7,812 nt of DNA from an uncultured Duganella sp. (GTDB lineage Bacteria; Pseudomonadota; Gammaproteobacteria; Burkholderiales; Burkholderiaceae): positions 1-7,812 of the forward strand of contig CAMLSG010000241.1 in the NCBI GenBank assembly GCA_946482635.1, read 5' to 3'. Below, one piece after another: positions 1 to 6,079 of this stretch (its first letter is position 1; every line of letters starts with the position of its first letter). The notes beneath the pieces are model-generated. The model did not search any database and was not told the origin of the DNA. It saw only the letters and a list, made by a program, of their open reading frames with translations. The position numbers and the translations under genes were made by a program.

Positions 1-1082
1 ACGCCCTCCACGCTGCCGGAAGAGTCGAATTCCGCCCGCAGGTAGTGCGCGTCGCTGCCCATATGGGTCACCTGCATCAGGTGGTTCAGGGCAGCGCTGC
101 CGCCCAGGGCTTCAGCGTGCAGATCCATGCGCCGCAGCGTGGTCAGGATATCCTCGCGCAGGGACAGGCTTTCGTAGGTCTTTGGGTGCACCACAGTGCC
201 ATCCAGGCCGAAACGGCAAGCCTGGAAGCGGTTGTAGTTGTAGACCAGGTAGTCGTCCTCCGCCGGCGGCGCTTCCTTGCGTTCAAGGAGGTAGGAGCAC
301 AGGGCCTGCAGGTAGCAGGCCAGTGCCGCGGCGCGTTCCACCGTGAGCGGCGTATCGCACACGCGCAATTCGATGGTGCCGTATTCTGGCTTGGGGCGGA
401 TATCCCAGTAAAAGTCCTTCATCGATTTGATCACGCCCGTATGCTCCATCTTCGAGAAGAAGCTGTGCTCGAACTCGTCCCACTTCAGGATGAAAGGCGC
501 ACGGCCGCTCATGGGGAAGGCGAACACGCTGTTCAGGCGAGCGGAATTGAACAGGGTGTCGTTACCCTGCACATAGGGCGAGGAAGCCGACAGCGCGATG
601 AAGTGCGGCACATAGCGGCTCAGCGAATGCAGCAGGTACAGCGCATCGTCGCCGCTGGCGCAGCCGATGTGCACGTGCTGGCCGAAGATCGTGAACTGCT
701 TGGCCAGGTAGCCGTACAGTGCCGATACTTCCTTGAAGCGCGGCTTGGAGAAGATCTTGCGCTCCGACCAGCGCTGGAATGGGTGCGTGCCGCCGCCGCA
801 GATGCCGATGTTCAGCGTGTCGGCCGCCCGCACCAGCGTATCGCGCGTTTCGCGCAACTGGGCCACCAACTCGCCGTGCTTGGTGTGCACGTCGCTGTTA
901 ATCTCGATCATGCTCTCGGTGATCTCCGGCGTGACGTGGCCGGGGAAAGGCTTGCGCGCCAACAGGTGCAGCAAGTCCGGGCTCGACGCAGTCAGGTCGA
1001 AGTCGGACAGGCTGACCAGTTGCAGCTCAAGCTCGACACCCATCGTCAACGGTTGCGACGATTTGAATTCTTCCAACGGCAT
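1..1082 (-). CDS. ybdK: YbdK-type carboxylate-amine ligase (glutamate-cysteine ligase family 2), 3' end cut by the window
   Basis: The reverse strand is open from an ATG at 1082 to the left edge (360 codons, no stop), so perhaps 10-15 C-terminal residues are missing from a family of about 370. Members of the GCS2 family join a carboxylate, typically glutamate, to an amine or cysteine using ATP; E. coli YbdK has only weak glutamate-cysteine ligase activity, and the true substrate is often unknown. Visible family marks are the N-terminal GVELELQ (about residues 15-21), [10 protein letters not shown] (96-105), the histidine-rich GQHVHIG (134-140), the [19 protein letters not shown] stretch (223-241) and NRFQACRFG (284-292). 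The start is fixed by an AGGAGG at 1089-1094, six bases ahead and lying inside the end of the upstream antiporter gene. The two genes are one base apart, so translation is probably coupled. The family is confident; a role in glutathione synthesis is only inferred. Confidence 0.93.
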   Translation of the reverse strand, partial: MPLEEFKSSQPLTMGVELELQLVSLSDFDLTASSPDLLHLLARKPFPGHVTPEITESMIEINSDVHTKHGELVAQLRETRDTLVRAADTLNIGICGGGTHPFQRWSERKIFSKPRFKEVSALYGYLAKQFTIFGQHVHIGCASGDDALYLLHSLSRYVPHFIALSASSPYVQGNDTLFNSARLNSVFAFPMSGRAPFILKWDEFEHSFFSKMEHTGVIKSMKDFYWDIRPKPEYGTIELRVCDTPLTVERAAALACYLQALCSYLLERKEAPPAEDDYLVYNYNRFQACRFGLDGTVVHPKTYESLSLREDILTTLRRMDLHAEALGGSAALNHLMQVTHMGSDAHYLRAEFDSSGSVEG

Positions 1083-1083
1083 A

Positions 1084-2268
1084 TCAGCCCTCCTCTTTCG
1101 CCGTTTCGCGCGCGCGGATCAGCGCACGCTGCGTGATGATCGGCCCCAGCACTTCCATGAACAGCGTCATGGCAGCCAGCGCCGCCAGCTCATCGACCAG
1201 CACAATACCCATGTAGCGCGTCTGCTCCAGCAGCAGGATGGCGAACACCGACATCGGCGACAACGCCACGCCGATCAACGCGCCCTTGCGCCACGAGATA
1301 CCGGCAACGTGCGAGAGCAGCGCCACAGCAATGGTCTTGGTGGCAAAGCGGACCAACAACAGCAGCAGGCCGAGCGAGGCGCCAAACACCACGCGCTGCC
1401 AATCCAGCGTGGACACGGCAAACACGAACAACAGCACCGTCAGCAACTCACCGATTGCGCCGAAGTTACGCTGCGTGCGCGTGAATGTCACGCGGCGATG
1501 GCGTGCCATCAGGCCAAAGGTGAGCGTTGCCAGCACCGGCGACAAGTCGGCCGCCTGCGTGATCGACACCAGCAGCACGACCACCATGGCAAAGGCCACA
1601 GTACCATCGCGCGCCAGCGTGCCAAGGCTGCGCAACAGCGCCGGCACCAGCATGCCTGCCACTGCGCCCAACACGGCCGAAGCAAGCAGCTCGATCACGC
1701 TGCGCGACACGGCCTGCGTCAGGCTGCCCGAGGTCTGGAACACCCAGAAGCCCACGACGACCTTGAACACGAACAGCGCAAGCACGCAATTCATCGCCAC
1801 CAGGTGCAGCAAGCGTTCCGTCACCTGGCCCGAGCTGCGTTCTTCATTAATCACACGCAGCACACCGGCTGGCGACGTGGACATCGCCAACGAAGCAAGC
1901 AACAAAGCCGTCAACGGCGGCATGCCCTGCCAGTAAGCGATTGAAAACACTGCGCCGAATGTGAGCGCAGATTCTGCAAGGCCGCTGACGGCAATCCAGG
2001 GATTGACGCGCAGCCAGCGCAGGTTGATGCGGTAACCAAACTCAAACAGGATAAGGCCGAAAGCAATATTGGCGAGCAGTGTTACCTGGCTGCTGCCGTC
2101 CGGCACAAGAAGATCGGGCATGGCCTGCGCAAGCAGGAAGCCCACCAAGCCGTACACACTGATGCGCGGCAGATTGGTCCAACGGTGAACGAACTCGCCT
2201 GCGAGCCACGCTAGCAGCATGGCGCAAGGCCATGCGAGTTCGTCAGAGATGACTAACAAATCGGTCAT
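1084..2268 (-). CDS. Cation/proton antiporter, membrane domain only (Na+/H+ exchanger superfamily, CPA2-like)
   Basis: The protein has 394 residues and about 10-12 hydrophobic segments from residue 10 to 378, then a short charged tail ([14 protein letters not shown]). It resembles the sodium/hydrogen exchanger domain found in Kef- and NhaP-type proteins, but it ends after the membrane part and lacks the TrkA-N/RCK domain of KefB and KefC. The broken-helix region reads [12 protein letters not shown] (about 128-139). It is followed by [17 protein letters not shown] (145-161), where relatives carry an ND, DD or QD pair; here Asn160 is followed by Cys161. The probable job is exchange of K+ or Na+ for protons across the inner membrane, but ion and direction cannot be read from sequence. 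The start at 2268 has GGAGGT at 2275-2280. It is the first gene of an operon with the YbdK-type ligase, and a good promoter lies just upstream. Confidence 0.88.
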   Translation of the reverse strand: MTDLLVISDELAWPCAMLLAWLAGEFVHRWTNLPRISVYGLVGFLLAQAMPDLLVPDGSSQVTLLANIAFGLILFEFGYRINLRWLRVNPWIAVSGLAESALTFGAVFSIAYWQGMPPLTALLLASLAMSTSPAGVLRVINEERSSGQVTERLLHLVAMNCVLALFVFKVVVGFWVFQTSGSLTQAVSRSVIELLASAVLGAVAGMLVPALLRSLGTLARDGTVAFAMVVVLLVSITQAADLSPVLATLTFGLMARHRRVTFTRTQRNFGAIGELLTVLLFVFAVSTLDWQRVVFGASLGLLLLLVRFATKTIAVALLSHVAGISWRKGALIGVALSPMSVFAILLLEQTRYMGIVLVDELAALAAMTLFMEVLGPIITQRALIRARETAKEEG

Positions 2269-2274
2269 AGACTT

Positions 2275-2317
2275 ACCTCCGAGCCGTACTATATTGCATA
2301 AGTGAAAAACGTGTCAC
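2275..2317 (-). promoter_or_regulatory. Promoter and RBS of the antiporter-ybdK operon
   Basis: On the minus strand a -35 GTGACA (2312-2317) and a -10 TATAGT (2288-2293) are separated by 18 bases; each hexamer is one mismatch from the sigma-70 consensus. Transcription would begin near 2281, directly ahead of the GGAGGT Shine-Dalgarno sequence (2275-2280), giving a leader of only about 13 bases. The match is read by eye and is not experimental. Confidence 0.6.
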
Positions 2318-2320
2318 ACG
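2310..2320. promoter_or_regulatory. Perfect 11-bp palindrome between divergent promoters (possible operator)
   Basis: CGTGTCACACG is a perfect palindrome (5-bp arms, one central base). It covers the -35 hexamer of the antiporter promoter and lies about 20 bp before the hydrolase start. A regulator binding here could affect both directions. The site is short enough to be chance, and the binding protein is unknown. Confidence 0.3.
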
Positions 2321-2329
2321 AATCTTAGT

Positions 2330-2335
2330 TACAAT
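2330..2335 (+). promoter_or_regulatory. Candidate -10 box of fghA, implying a leaderless mRNA
   Basis: TACAAT (one mismatch from TATAAT) ends seven bases before the ATG at 2343, so transcription would start at or next to that codon. No Shine-Dalgarno sequence is visible before either possible start. A convincing -35 is lacking: GTGTCA at 2311-2316 leaves a spacer of only 13, so the promoter call is weak. Confidence 0.4.
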
Positions 2336-2342
2336 GCCACGT

Positions 2343-3194
2343 ATGGACATGATCAGCGAACACGTTTGCCATGGTGGAGTGCAGCGCTTCTACCGGCATG
2401 AGTCGGAAGCGATTGGCTTGCCAATGCGCTTCTCCATCTTCATCCCGCCGCAGGCAGCGCAGGGGCCATTGCCCGCTCTGTTCTATCTCGCGGGACTCAC
2501 CTGCACCGAAGAGACCTTCGCCATCAAGGCCGGCGCGCAGCAGTATGCGGCGCGCGAAGGCCTGATCCTCATCGCGCCGGACACCAGCCCGCGCGGCGCC
2601 GGCATTGAAGGCGAAACGGCGAGCTGGGACTTCGGCGAAGGCGCCGGCTTCTATCTCGACGCCACCCAAGCCCCATGGTCGCAGCATTACCGCATGGAGA
2701 GCTATATCCACGAACTGCGCCAACTGGTGATTGATGAATTGCCGGTAGACCCAAAGCGCGTCGGCATCTTTGGCCATTCGATGGGCGGGCATGGTGCATT
2801 GACGCTGGCCTTGCGCAGGCCGGACCTGTTCCGCAGCGTGTCGGCGTTCGCGCCGATAGCAGCGCCGGTGCGCTGCCCGTGGGGACAGAAGGCATTTGCC
2901 GGCTATCTTGGCCCGGACCAGGAAACCTGGCTGCAGCACGATGCCAGCGCCCTGATGTCCGTACAGGACGAAGCGCCCTTCCCCAATGGCATCCTGATCG
3001 ACCAGGGCCTGGCCGACAAGTTCCTTGAGGAGCAGTTATATCCGGGAGTGTTTGAAGATGCGTGCCGCGCCGCCGGACAGCCTTTGGAGCTGCGCCGGCA
3101 TGCGGGCTACGATCATGGCTACTACTTTATTTCGAGCTTCATTGCCGACCATGTGAAGTTCCACAGCCGGCAACTGAAAGAACTTACTTCGTAA
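2343..3194 (+). CDS. fghA: S-formylglutathione hydrolase (esterase D family)
   Basis: This 283-residue alpha/beta hydrolase matches the family length of about 280. It hydrolyses S-formylglutathione to formate and glutathione, the last step of glutathione-dependent formaldehyde removal in the cytoplasm. The nucleophile is Ser146 in GHSMGGHGAL, the likely acid is Asp225 in DQGLADKFL, and the base is His258 in YDHGYYF. The conserved LTCTEE motif contains Cys54, which makes these enzymes sensitive to thiol reagents. Other family marks are APDTSPRG and GEGAGFYLDAT. I chose ATG 2343 (MDMISEH) over ATG 2334 because family members usually begin M-(E/D)-x-I/L-SEH and because 2334 overlaps the candidate -10 box. 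The usual partner, glutathione-dependent formaldehyde dehydrogenase (adhC/frmA), is not in the window. The gene is transcribed divergently from the antiporter operon and converges on cheV. Confidence 0.95.
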   Translation: MDMISEHVCHGGVQRFYRHESEAIGLPMRFSIFIPPQAAQGPLPALFYLAGLTCTEETFAIKAGAQQYAAREGLILIAPDTSPRGAGIEGETASWDFGEGAGFYLDATQAPWSQHYRMESYIHELRQLVIDELPVDPKRVGIFGHSMGGHGALTLALRRPDLFRSVSAFAPIAAPVRCPWGQKAFAGYLGPDQETWLQHDASALMSVQDEAPFPNGILIDQGLADKFLEEQLYPGVFEDACRAAGQPLELRRHAGYDHGYYFISSFIADHVKFHSRQLKELTS

Positions 3195-4137
3195 GCACCT
3201 TGCGGATAGTCTCCGCAAGTTCTTCCGCGACGAACTTGGCCACGTAGGCGTCGGCGCCGACGCCCTTCACGTGGTCCTCGTTGGTCTTGCCCGACAGCGA
3301 AGAGTGGATCACCACCGGAATCTTGGAGAAGCGGGCATCCTGCTTCACCAGGCGGGTCAGCGTAAAGCCATCCATCTCCGGCATTTCCAGGTCGGTCAGC
3401 ACCAGGGCCACGCGGTCATCCACCGGAATGCCTTCGGCCTTGCAGCCTTCGGCGATGTGATTCAGCTTGTCCCAGGCTTCCTTGCCGGTCTTCATCATGA
3501 CGAACGGGGCATGCATCGCTTCCAGGCCGCGCTCGATCAGGTTGCGCGCCACCACGGAATCGTCCGCGGCCAGGATGAAGGTGCCAGGCTTCAGCGGCAG
3601 GCGGCCCACTGCGGTTTCATCGATATCCTTGCCGTCGCTCGGGGTCAGGTTGCGCAGGATGGTTTCCACGTCCAGCACCTGCGCCAGGCGGGTGTTCTGC
3701 ACGTCGCCATCGACGCGCGCGATGGAAGTCACCATGCCGCCGCCGTGGCTGCCTTCAGCGCTCAACACCTGGCTCCAGTCCAGGCGCACGATTTCGTCCA
3801 CCGATTCAACGGCAAAGGCTTGCGTGGTGCGCGCGAACTCGGTCACCAGCATGATGTTCAGGCCCGTCTTCGGCTTCACGCCGACGATGCCCGGCAAGTC
3901 CATCACAGGAATGATCTGGCCGCGCAGGTTGACCACCCCCAGCATGTGTGGCTCCGAACCCGCGACCGCGGTCACGGTCGGCATCGCAACGATCTCGCGG
4001 ATCTTGAAGACGTTGATGCCGTACAGCTCTGAGTTGCCGCTGGTGCTATCGACGCCGAGGCGGAACAGCAGCAGCTCGAACTTGTTGGAGTTTGTGAGGT
4101 TACTACGCTCGTCAACTTCTTGTTGAACGGAATTCAT
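3184..4137 (-). CDS. cheV: Chemotaxis protein CheV (CheW domain fused to receiver domain)
   Basis: The 317-residue protein has a CheW-like scaffold domain (about residues 20-165, with LYGINVFKIREIV and the MLGVVNLRGQIIPVMDL core) followed by a receiver domain (about 188-315). Receiver residues are Asp192-Asp193 in the acidic pocket, phospho-acceptor Asp249 in LTDLEMPEMDG, a Ser near 279 in the switch position and Lys301. CheV couples chemoreceptors to the kinase CheA, and its phosphorylation is thought to tune adaptation or act as a phosphate sink. The start at ATG 4137 has GGAG six bases upstream (4144-4147). An upstream in-frame TTG at 4149 overlaps that Shine-Dalgarno sequence and is unlikely. 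No other chemotaxis or flagellar gene lies in the window, so this is an orphan copy. It overlaps the 3' end of fghA by 11 bp, tail to tail. Confidence 0.95.
   Translation of the reverse strand: MNSVQQEVDERSNLTNSNKFELLLFRLGVDSTSGNSELYGINVFKIREIVAMPTVTAVAGSEPHMLGVVNLRGQIIPVMDLPGIVGVKPKTGLNIMLVTEFARTTQAFAVESVDEIVRLDWSQVLSAEGSHGGGMVTSIARVDGDVQNTRLAQVLDVETILRNLTPSDGKDIDETAVGRLPLKPGTFILAADDSVVARNLIERGLEAMHAPFVMMKTGKEAWDKLNHIAEGCKAEGIPVDDRVALVLTDLEMPEMDGFTLTRLVKQDARFSKIPVVIHSSLSGKTNEDHVKGVGADAYVAKFVAEELAETIRKVLTK
3199..3219 (+). terminator. Possible fghA terminator inside the 3' end of cheV
   Basis: CTTGCGGA (3199-3206) and TCCGCAAG (3212-3219) form a perfect 8-bp hairpin with a 5-base loop, starting five bases after the fghA stop codon and followed by the pyrimidine stretch TTCTTCC. 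The T run is broken, so termination may be weak or factor-assisted. The same bases encode the C-terminal residues of CheV on the other strand. Confidence 0.4.
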
Positions 4138-4183
4138 CGATCGCTCCAATCTGCTTTAAATGGCATTCCCTTTGGTATGGAAT

Positions 4184-4211
4184 GTTTCGGCAGTATAGCG
4201 GCCTTTTTTTA
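4184..4211 (-). promoter_or_regulatory. Candidate sigma-28 (FliA) promoter of cheV
   Basis: On the minus strand TAAAAAAA (4204-4211) is followed after 12 bases by GCCGAAAC (4184-4191). The enterobacterial FliA pattern is TAAAGTTT, 11 bases, GCCGATAA, so the core TAAA and GCCGA are present but the spacer is one base longer. A TATACT hexamer (4192-4197) could instead serve sigma-70, though I see no good -35 for it. The leader would be about 40 bases and includes an inverted repeat CATTCC/GGAATG (4164-4169 and 4179-4184). Confidence 0.4.
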
Positions 4212-4242
4212 ACCGCCGCGAGCGATGAGGGGCAGAAACAAC

Positions 4243-4270
4243 AAAAAAAGGACGCGCGATGGCGTCCTTT
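4243..4270 (-). terminator. Rho-independent terminator of tRNA-Gly
   Basis: On the minus strand a perfect 9-bp stem, AAAGGACGC (4262-4270) with GCGTCCTTT (4247-4255), closes a 6-base loop and runs into seven consecutive T residues (4243-4249), three of them in the stem. It begins nine bases after the CCA end of the tRNA, which fits tRNA transcript termination and shields cheV from read-through. Confidence 0.85.
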
Positions 4271-4279
4271 CAAGAATTC

Positions 4280-4355
4280 TGGAGCGGGAAAAGAGTCTCG
4301 AACTCTCGACCTCAACCTTGGCAAGGTTGCGCTCTACCAACTGAGCTATTCCCGC
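4280..4355 (-). tRNA. tRNA-Gly, anticodon GCC
   Basis: A complete 76-base tRNA is encoded on the minus strand. The acceptor stem is GCGGGAA/TTCCCGC with discriminator T and an encoded CCA (4280-4282). The D arm is GCTC/GAGC, the anticodon stem CAACC/GGTTG surrounds loop TTGCCAA (anticodon GCC, 4320-4322), and the T arm GAGAG/CTCTT encloses TTCGAGA with one G-U pair. It closely resembles E. coli tRNA-Gly(GCC) from memory. It reads GGC and GGT codons. It is a single-gene unit with its own promoter and terminator. I see no integrase or duplicated tRNA end that would mark it as an attachment site. Confidence 0.97.
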
Positions 4356-4367
4356 AGAGGAGGCGCT

Positions 4368-4396
4368 ATTATGACAGCGACTATCCGGAGTGACAA
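4368..4396 (-). promoter_or_regulatory. Promoter of tRNA-Gly
   Basis: On the minus strand TTGTCA (4391-4396), a 17-base spacer and CATAAT (4368-4373) each differ by one base from the sigma-70 consensus. Transcription would start near 4361, six bases before the mature tRNA. The bases after the -10 read AGCGCC, a GC-rich discriminator of the kind associated with stringent (ppGpp) control of stable RNA promoters. Confidence 0.65.
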
Positions 4397-4414
4397 GTTC
4401 TTTTTGGTTTGTCA
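4391..4414. repeat. Inverted repeat TGACAA-N12-TTGTCA in the tRNA-Gly/antiporter divergent region
   Basis: TGACAA (4391-4396) and TTGTCA (4409-4414) are perfect inverted 6-bp arms around a T-rich centre. The left arm is the -35 of the tRNA-Gly promoter, and the right arm lies seven bases upstream of the -10 box of the antiporter. It could be an operator, or simply two promoter-like hexamers facing each other by chance. Confidence 0.3.
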
Positions 4415-4420
4415 TGCCCC

Positions 4421-4426
4421 TATAAT
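4421..4426 (+). promoter_or_regulatory. -10 box of the antiporter/two-component operon, implying a leaderless mRNA
   Basis: A perfect TATAAT ends six bases before the ATG at 4433, so transcription should begin on or beside the start codon. No Shine-Dalgarno sequence precedes the ATG. The -35 is weak: TTCTTT at 4398-4403 gives a 17-base spacer. This suggests either help from an activator or that the true promoter lies further upstream. Confidence 0.5.
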
Positions 4427-4432
4427 GTCCGC

Positions 4433-6079
4433 ATGGATTCTATCGAGATAGTTTTGGCAATGCTGCTGGCCGTGATCGCCAGCGCATACGTGAAGCGGAT
4501 GCTGTCAGGCGGCATTCCCCTGCCGTTGGTGCAGATCGCCCTTGGCGCCGGAATCGCTGCGTGGTCCGGCCACGGCATCCAGTTGGACCCGGAGTTGTTC
4601 TTCCTGCTGTTCATTCCGCCCCTGCTGTTCCTAGATGGCTGGCGCATTCCGAACACGGGCCTGTTCCGCGACCGCGTCGTGATCCTCGAACTGGCCCTGG
4701 GCCTGGTGATCTTCACTGTCCTGGGCGCCGGCTACATGATTCACTGGATGATCCCCGCCATGCCGCTGCCGGTGGCGTTTGCACTGGCCGCCATCCTGTC
4801 GCCGACCGACCCGATTGCCGTCGGCTCGATTGCCTCGCGCGCCCCGATCCCCAAGCGGCTGATGCACATCCTCGAAGGCGAAGCCTTGCTGAACGATGCC
4901 AGCGGCCTGGTGTGCTTCCGCTTTGCCGTGGCAGCCGCGCTGACAGGCACCTTCTCACTGACCAGCGCCTCGCTCACCTTCGTCTGGCTGGCAGCTGCCG
5001 GCATCGCCACCGGCGTCGCGGTGACCTCGGCCATCGCCTGGCTGCAAGGCAAGCTCACCGCGCGCTATGGGGAGCCGGCCGGATCGCCCATCCTCGTCAG
5101 CCTGCTGATCCCCTTCGGCGCCTACCTGGTCGCAGAGCGCCTGCACGCTTCGGGCATCCTGGCCGCCGTGGCGGCGGGCATCACCATGAGCTACGTGGAG
5201 CTGGGCGGCCAGGCGCTGGCCGCAACCCGCATCCAGCGTACCGCCGTGTGGGACACGGTGCAGTTCACGCTGAACGGCGTGATGTTCGTGCTGCTCGGCG
5301 AACAATTGCCCGACATCCTGCGCGGCGCCAGCGAATCGCTGGAACAAAGCGGCCATATCAACTCCTGGTGGCTGGTGTTGTATGCCTTCGCGATCAGCTT
5401 CGGCCTGATTGCGCTGCGCTTCGTGTGGGTATGGGCAACGCTGCGCGTGACGCTGTACCGCCGCAGCCGCCGTGCCGCCTCTGCGCAAGGCGGCAAGCCG
5501 CACTGGCGGCTATTGCTGGCCACGGCGCTGGCCGGCGCACGCGGCGCCATCACCCTGGCTGGCGTGCTGACGTTGCCGCTGTTCCTGCCGAATGGCGACC
5601 CGTTCCCGGCGCGCGACCTGACCATCCTGCTGGCCAGCTCGGTGATCCTGATTTCGCTGCTGGCGGCCAGCATAGGCTTGCCGCGCCTGCTGGGCGGCAT
5701 GCGCTTCCCGGAAGAACCGGCCGAGCGCCAACAGGAAGACATGGCGCGGCGCCAGGCTGCATCGGCAGCCATTGCCGCCATCGAACGCGCCGAACTGGCG
5801 CTGGCCGACGCCCACCATCCCGACGTGCTGCCGCAAGCCGCGGCGCGCGTGATTGCGCTGTATGAATATCGCCTGAACGTGGCCTGGTCGGCGGAAGACC
5901 AGAACAAGGAACATTTCCGCAAGCTGGACCGCGCCGAGCGCGAACTGCGACTGGCGGCCATGGAGGCCGAGCGCCAGGCCATCTTCGACCTGGCGCGCCA
6001 CCACCACATTTCCGACGAGACGGCACGCAAGCTGGTGCGCGAGATTGACCTCGTCGAAGCACGCCACCAGAAGAAATGA
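4433..6079 (+). CDS. Na+/H+ antiporter, NhaP-like CPA1 family
   Basis: The 548-residue protein has about 12 membrane segments (residues 1 to about 420) and a charged helical cytoplasmic tail (about 425-548). CPA1 marks are PPLLFLDGWRIP (62-73), ILSPTDPIAV (121-130), the ion-binding EGEALLNDASGLV with Asn154-Asp155 (148-160), and GARGAITLAG (368-377) carrying the conserved Arg370. Such proteins exchange cytoplasmic Na+ (or K+, Li+) for protons in the inner membrane and help with pH and salt balance. I chose ATG 4433 (MDSIEI); an in-frame TTG at 4409 would lie upstream of the -10 box and add a polar stretch before the first membrane helix. The gene's stop shares ATGA with the next gene, a histidine kinase, so the two are translationally coupled. 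Ion specificity cannot be read from sequence. Confidence 0.93.
   Translation: MDSIEIVLAMLLAVIASAYVKRMLSGGIPLPLVQIALGAGIAAWSGHGIQLDPELFFLLFIPPLLFLDGWRIPNTGLFRDRVVILELALGLVIFTVLGAGYMIHWMIPAMPLPVAFALAAILSPTDPIAVGSIASRAPIPKRLMHILEGEALLNDASGLVCFRFAVAAALTGTFSLTSASLTFVWLAAAGIATGVAVTSAIAWLQGKLTARYGEPAGSPILVSLLIPFGAYLVAERLHASGILAAVAAGITMSYVELGGQALAATRIQRTAVWDTVQFTLNGVMFVLLGEQLPDILRGASESLEQSGHINSWWLVLYAFAISFGLIALRFVWVWATLRVTLYRRSRRAASAQGGKPHWRLLLATALAGARGAITLAGVLTLPLFLPNGDPFPARDLTILLASSVILISLLAASIGLPRLLGGMRFPEEPAERQQEDMARRQAASAAIAAIERAELALADAHHPDVLPQAAARVIALYEYRLNVAWSAEDQNKEHFRKLDRAERELRLAAMEAERQAIFDLARHHHISDETARKLVREIDLVEARHQKK

Noticed and set aside
45..1136. Long plus-strand open frame of 363 codons opposite ybdK
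   Set aside because: The encoded protein is low-complexity (rich in Arg, His, Gln, Val, Ala) and matches no family I know; the minus strand carries a full set of GCS2 motifs. It is a shadow caused by high GC.
733..1944. Plus-strand frame of 403 codons opposite the antiporter and ybdK
   Set aside because: It crosses two real genes and is rich in His, Gln and Arg; the antiporter on the other strand has clear membrane segments and an RBS.
2302..2317. CRP-like site GTGA-N8-TCAC before fghA
   Set aside because: CRP sites have a 6-base spacer between TGTGA and TCACA; the 8-base spacing here does not fit.
4138..4149. TTG start for CheV adding four residues
   Set aside because: The TTG is part of the Shine-Dalgarno sequence (TTGGAG) that serves ATG 4137.
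4280..4355. tRNA-Gly as an integration site for a genomic island
   Set aside because: No integrase gene, no second copy of the tRNA 3' end and no change in base composition are seen on either side.
4409..4432. TTG start for the CPA1 antiporter adding eight residues
   Set aside because: It would lie upstream of the TATAAT box and has no Shine-Dalgarno; ATG 4433 leads straight into the first membrane helix.
4561..5865. Plus-strand frame of 434 codons inside the CPA1 antiporter
   Set aside because: An out-of-frame reading, Arg/Pro/Ala-rich; the overlapping frame holds the conserved membrane protein.
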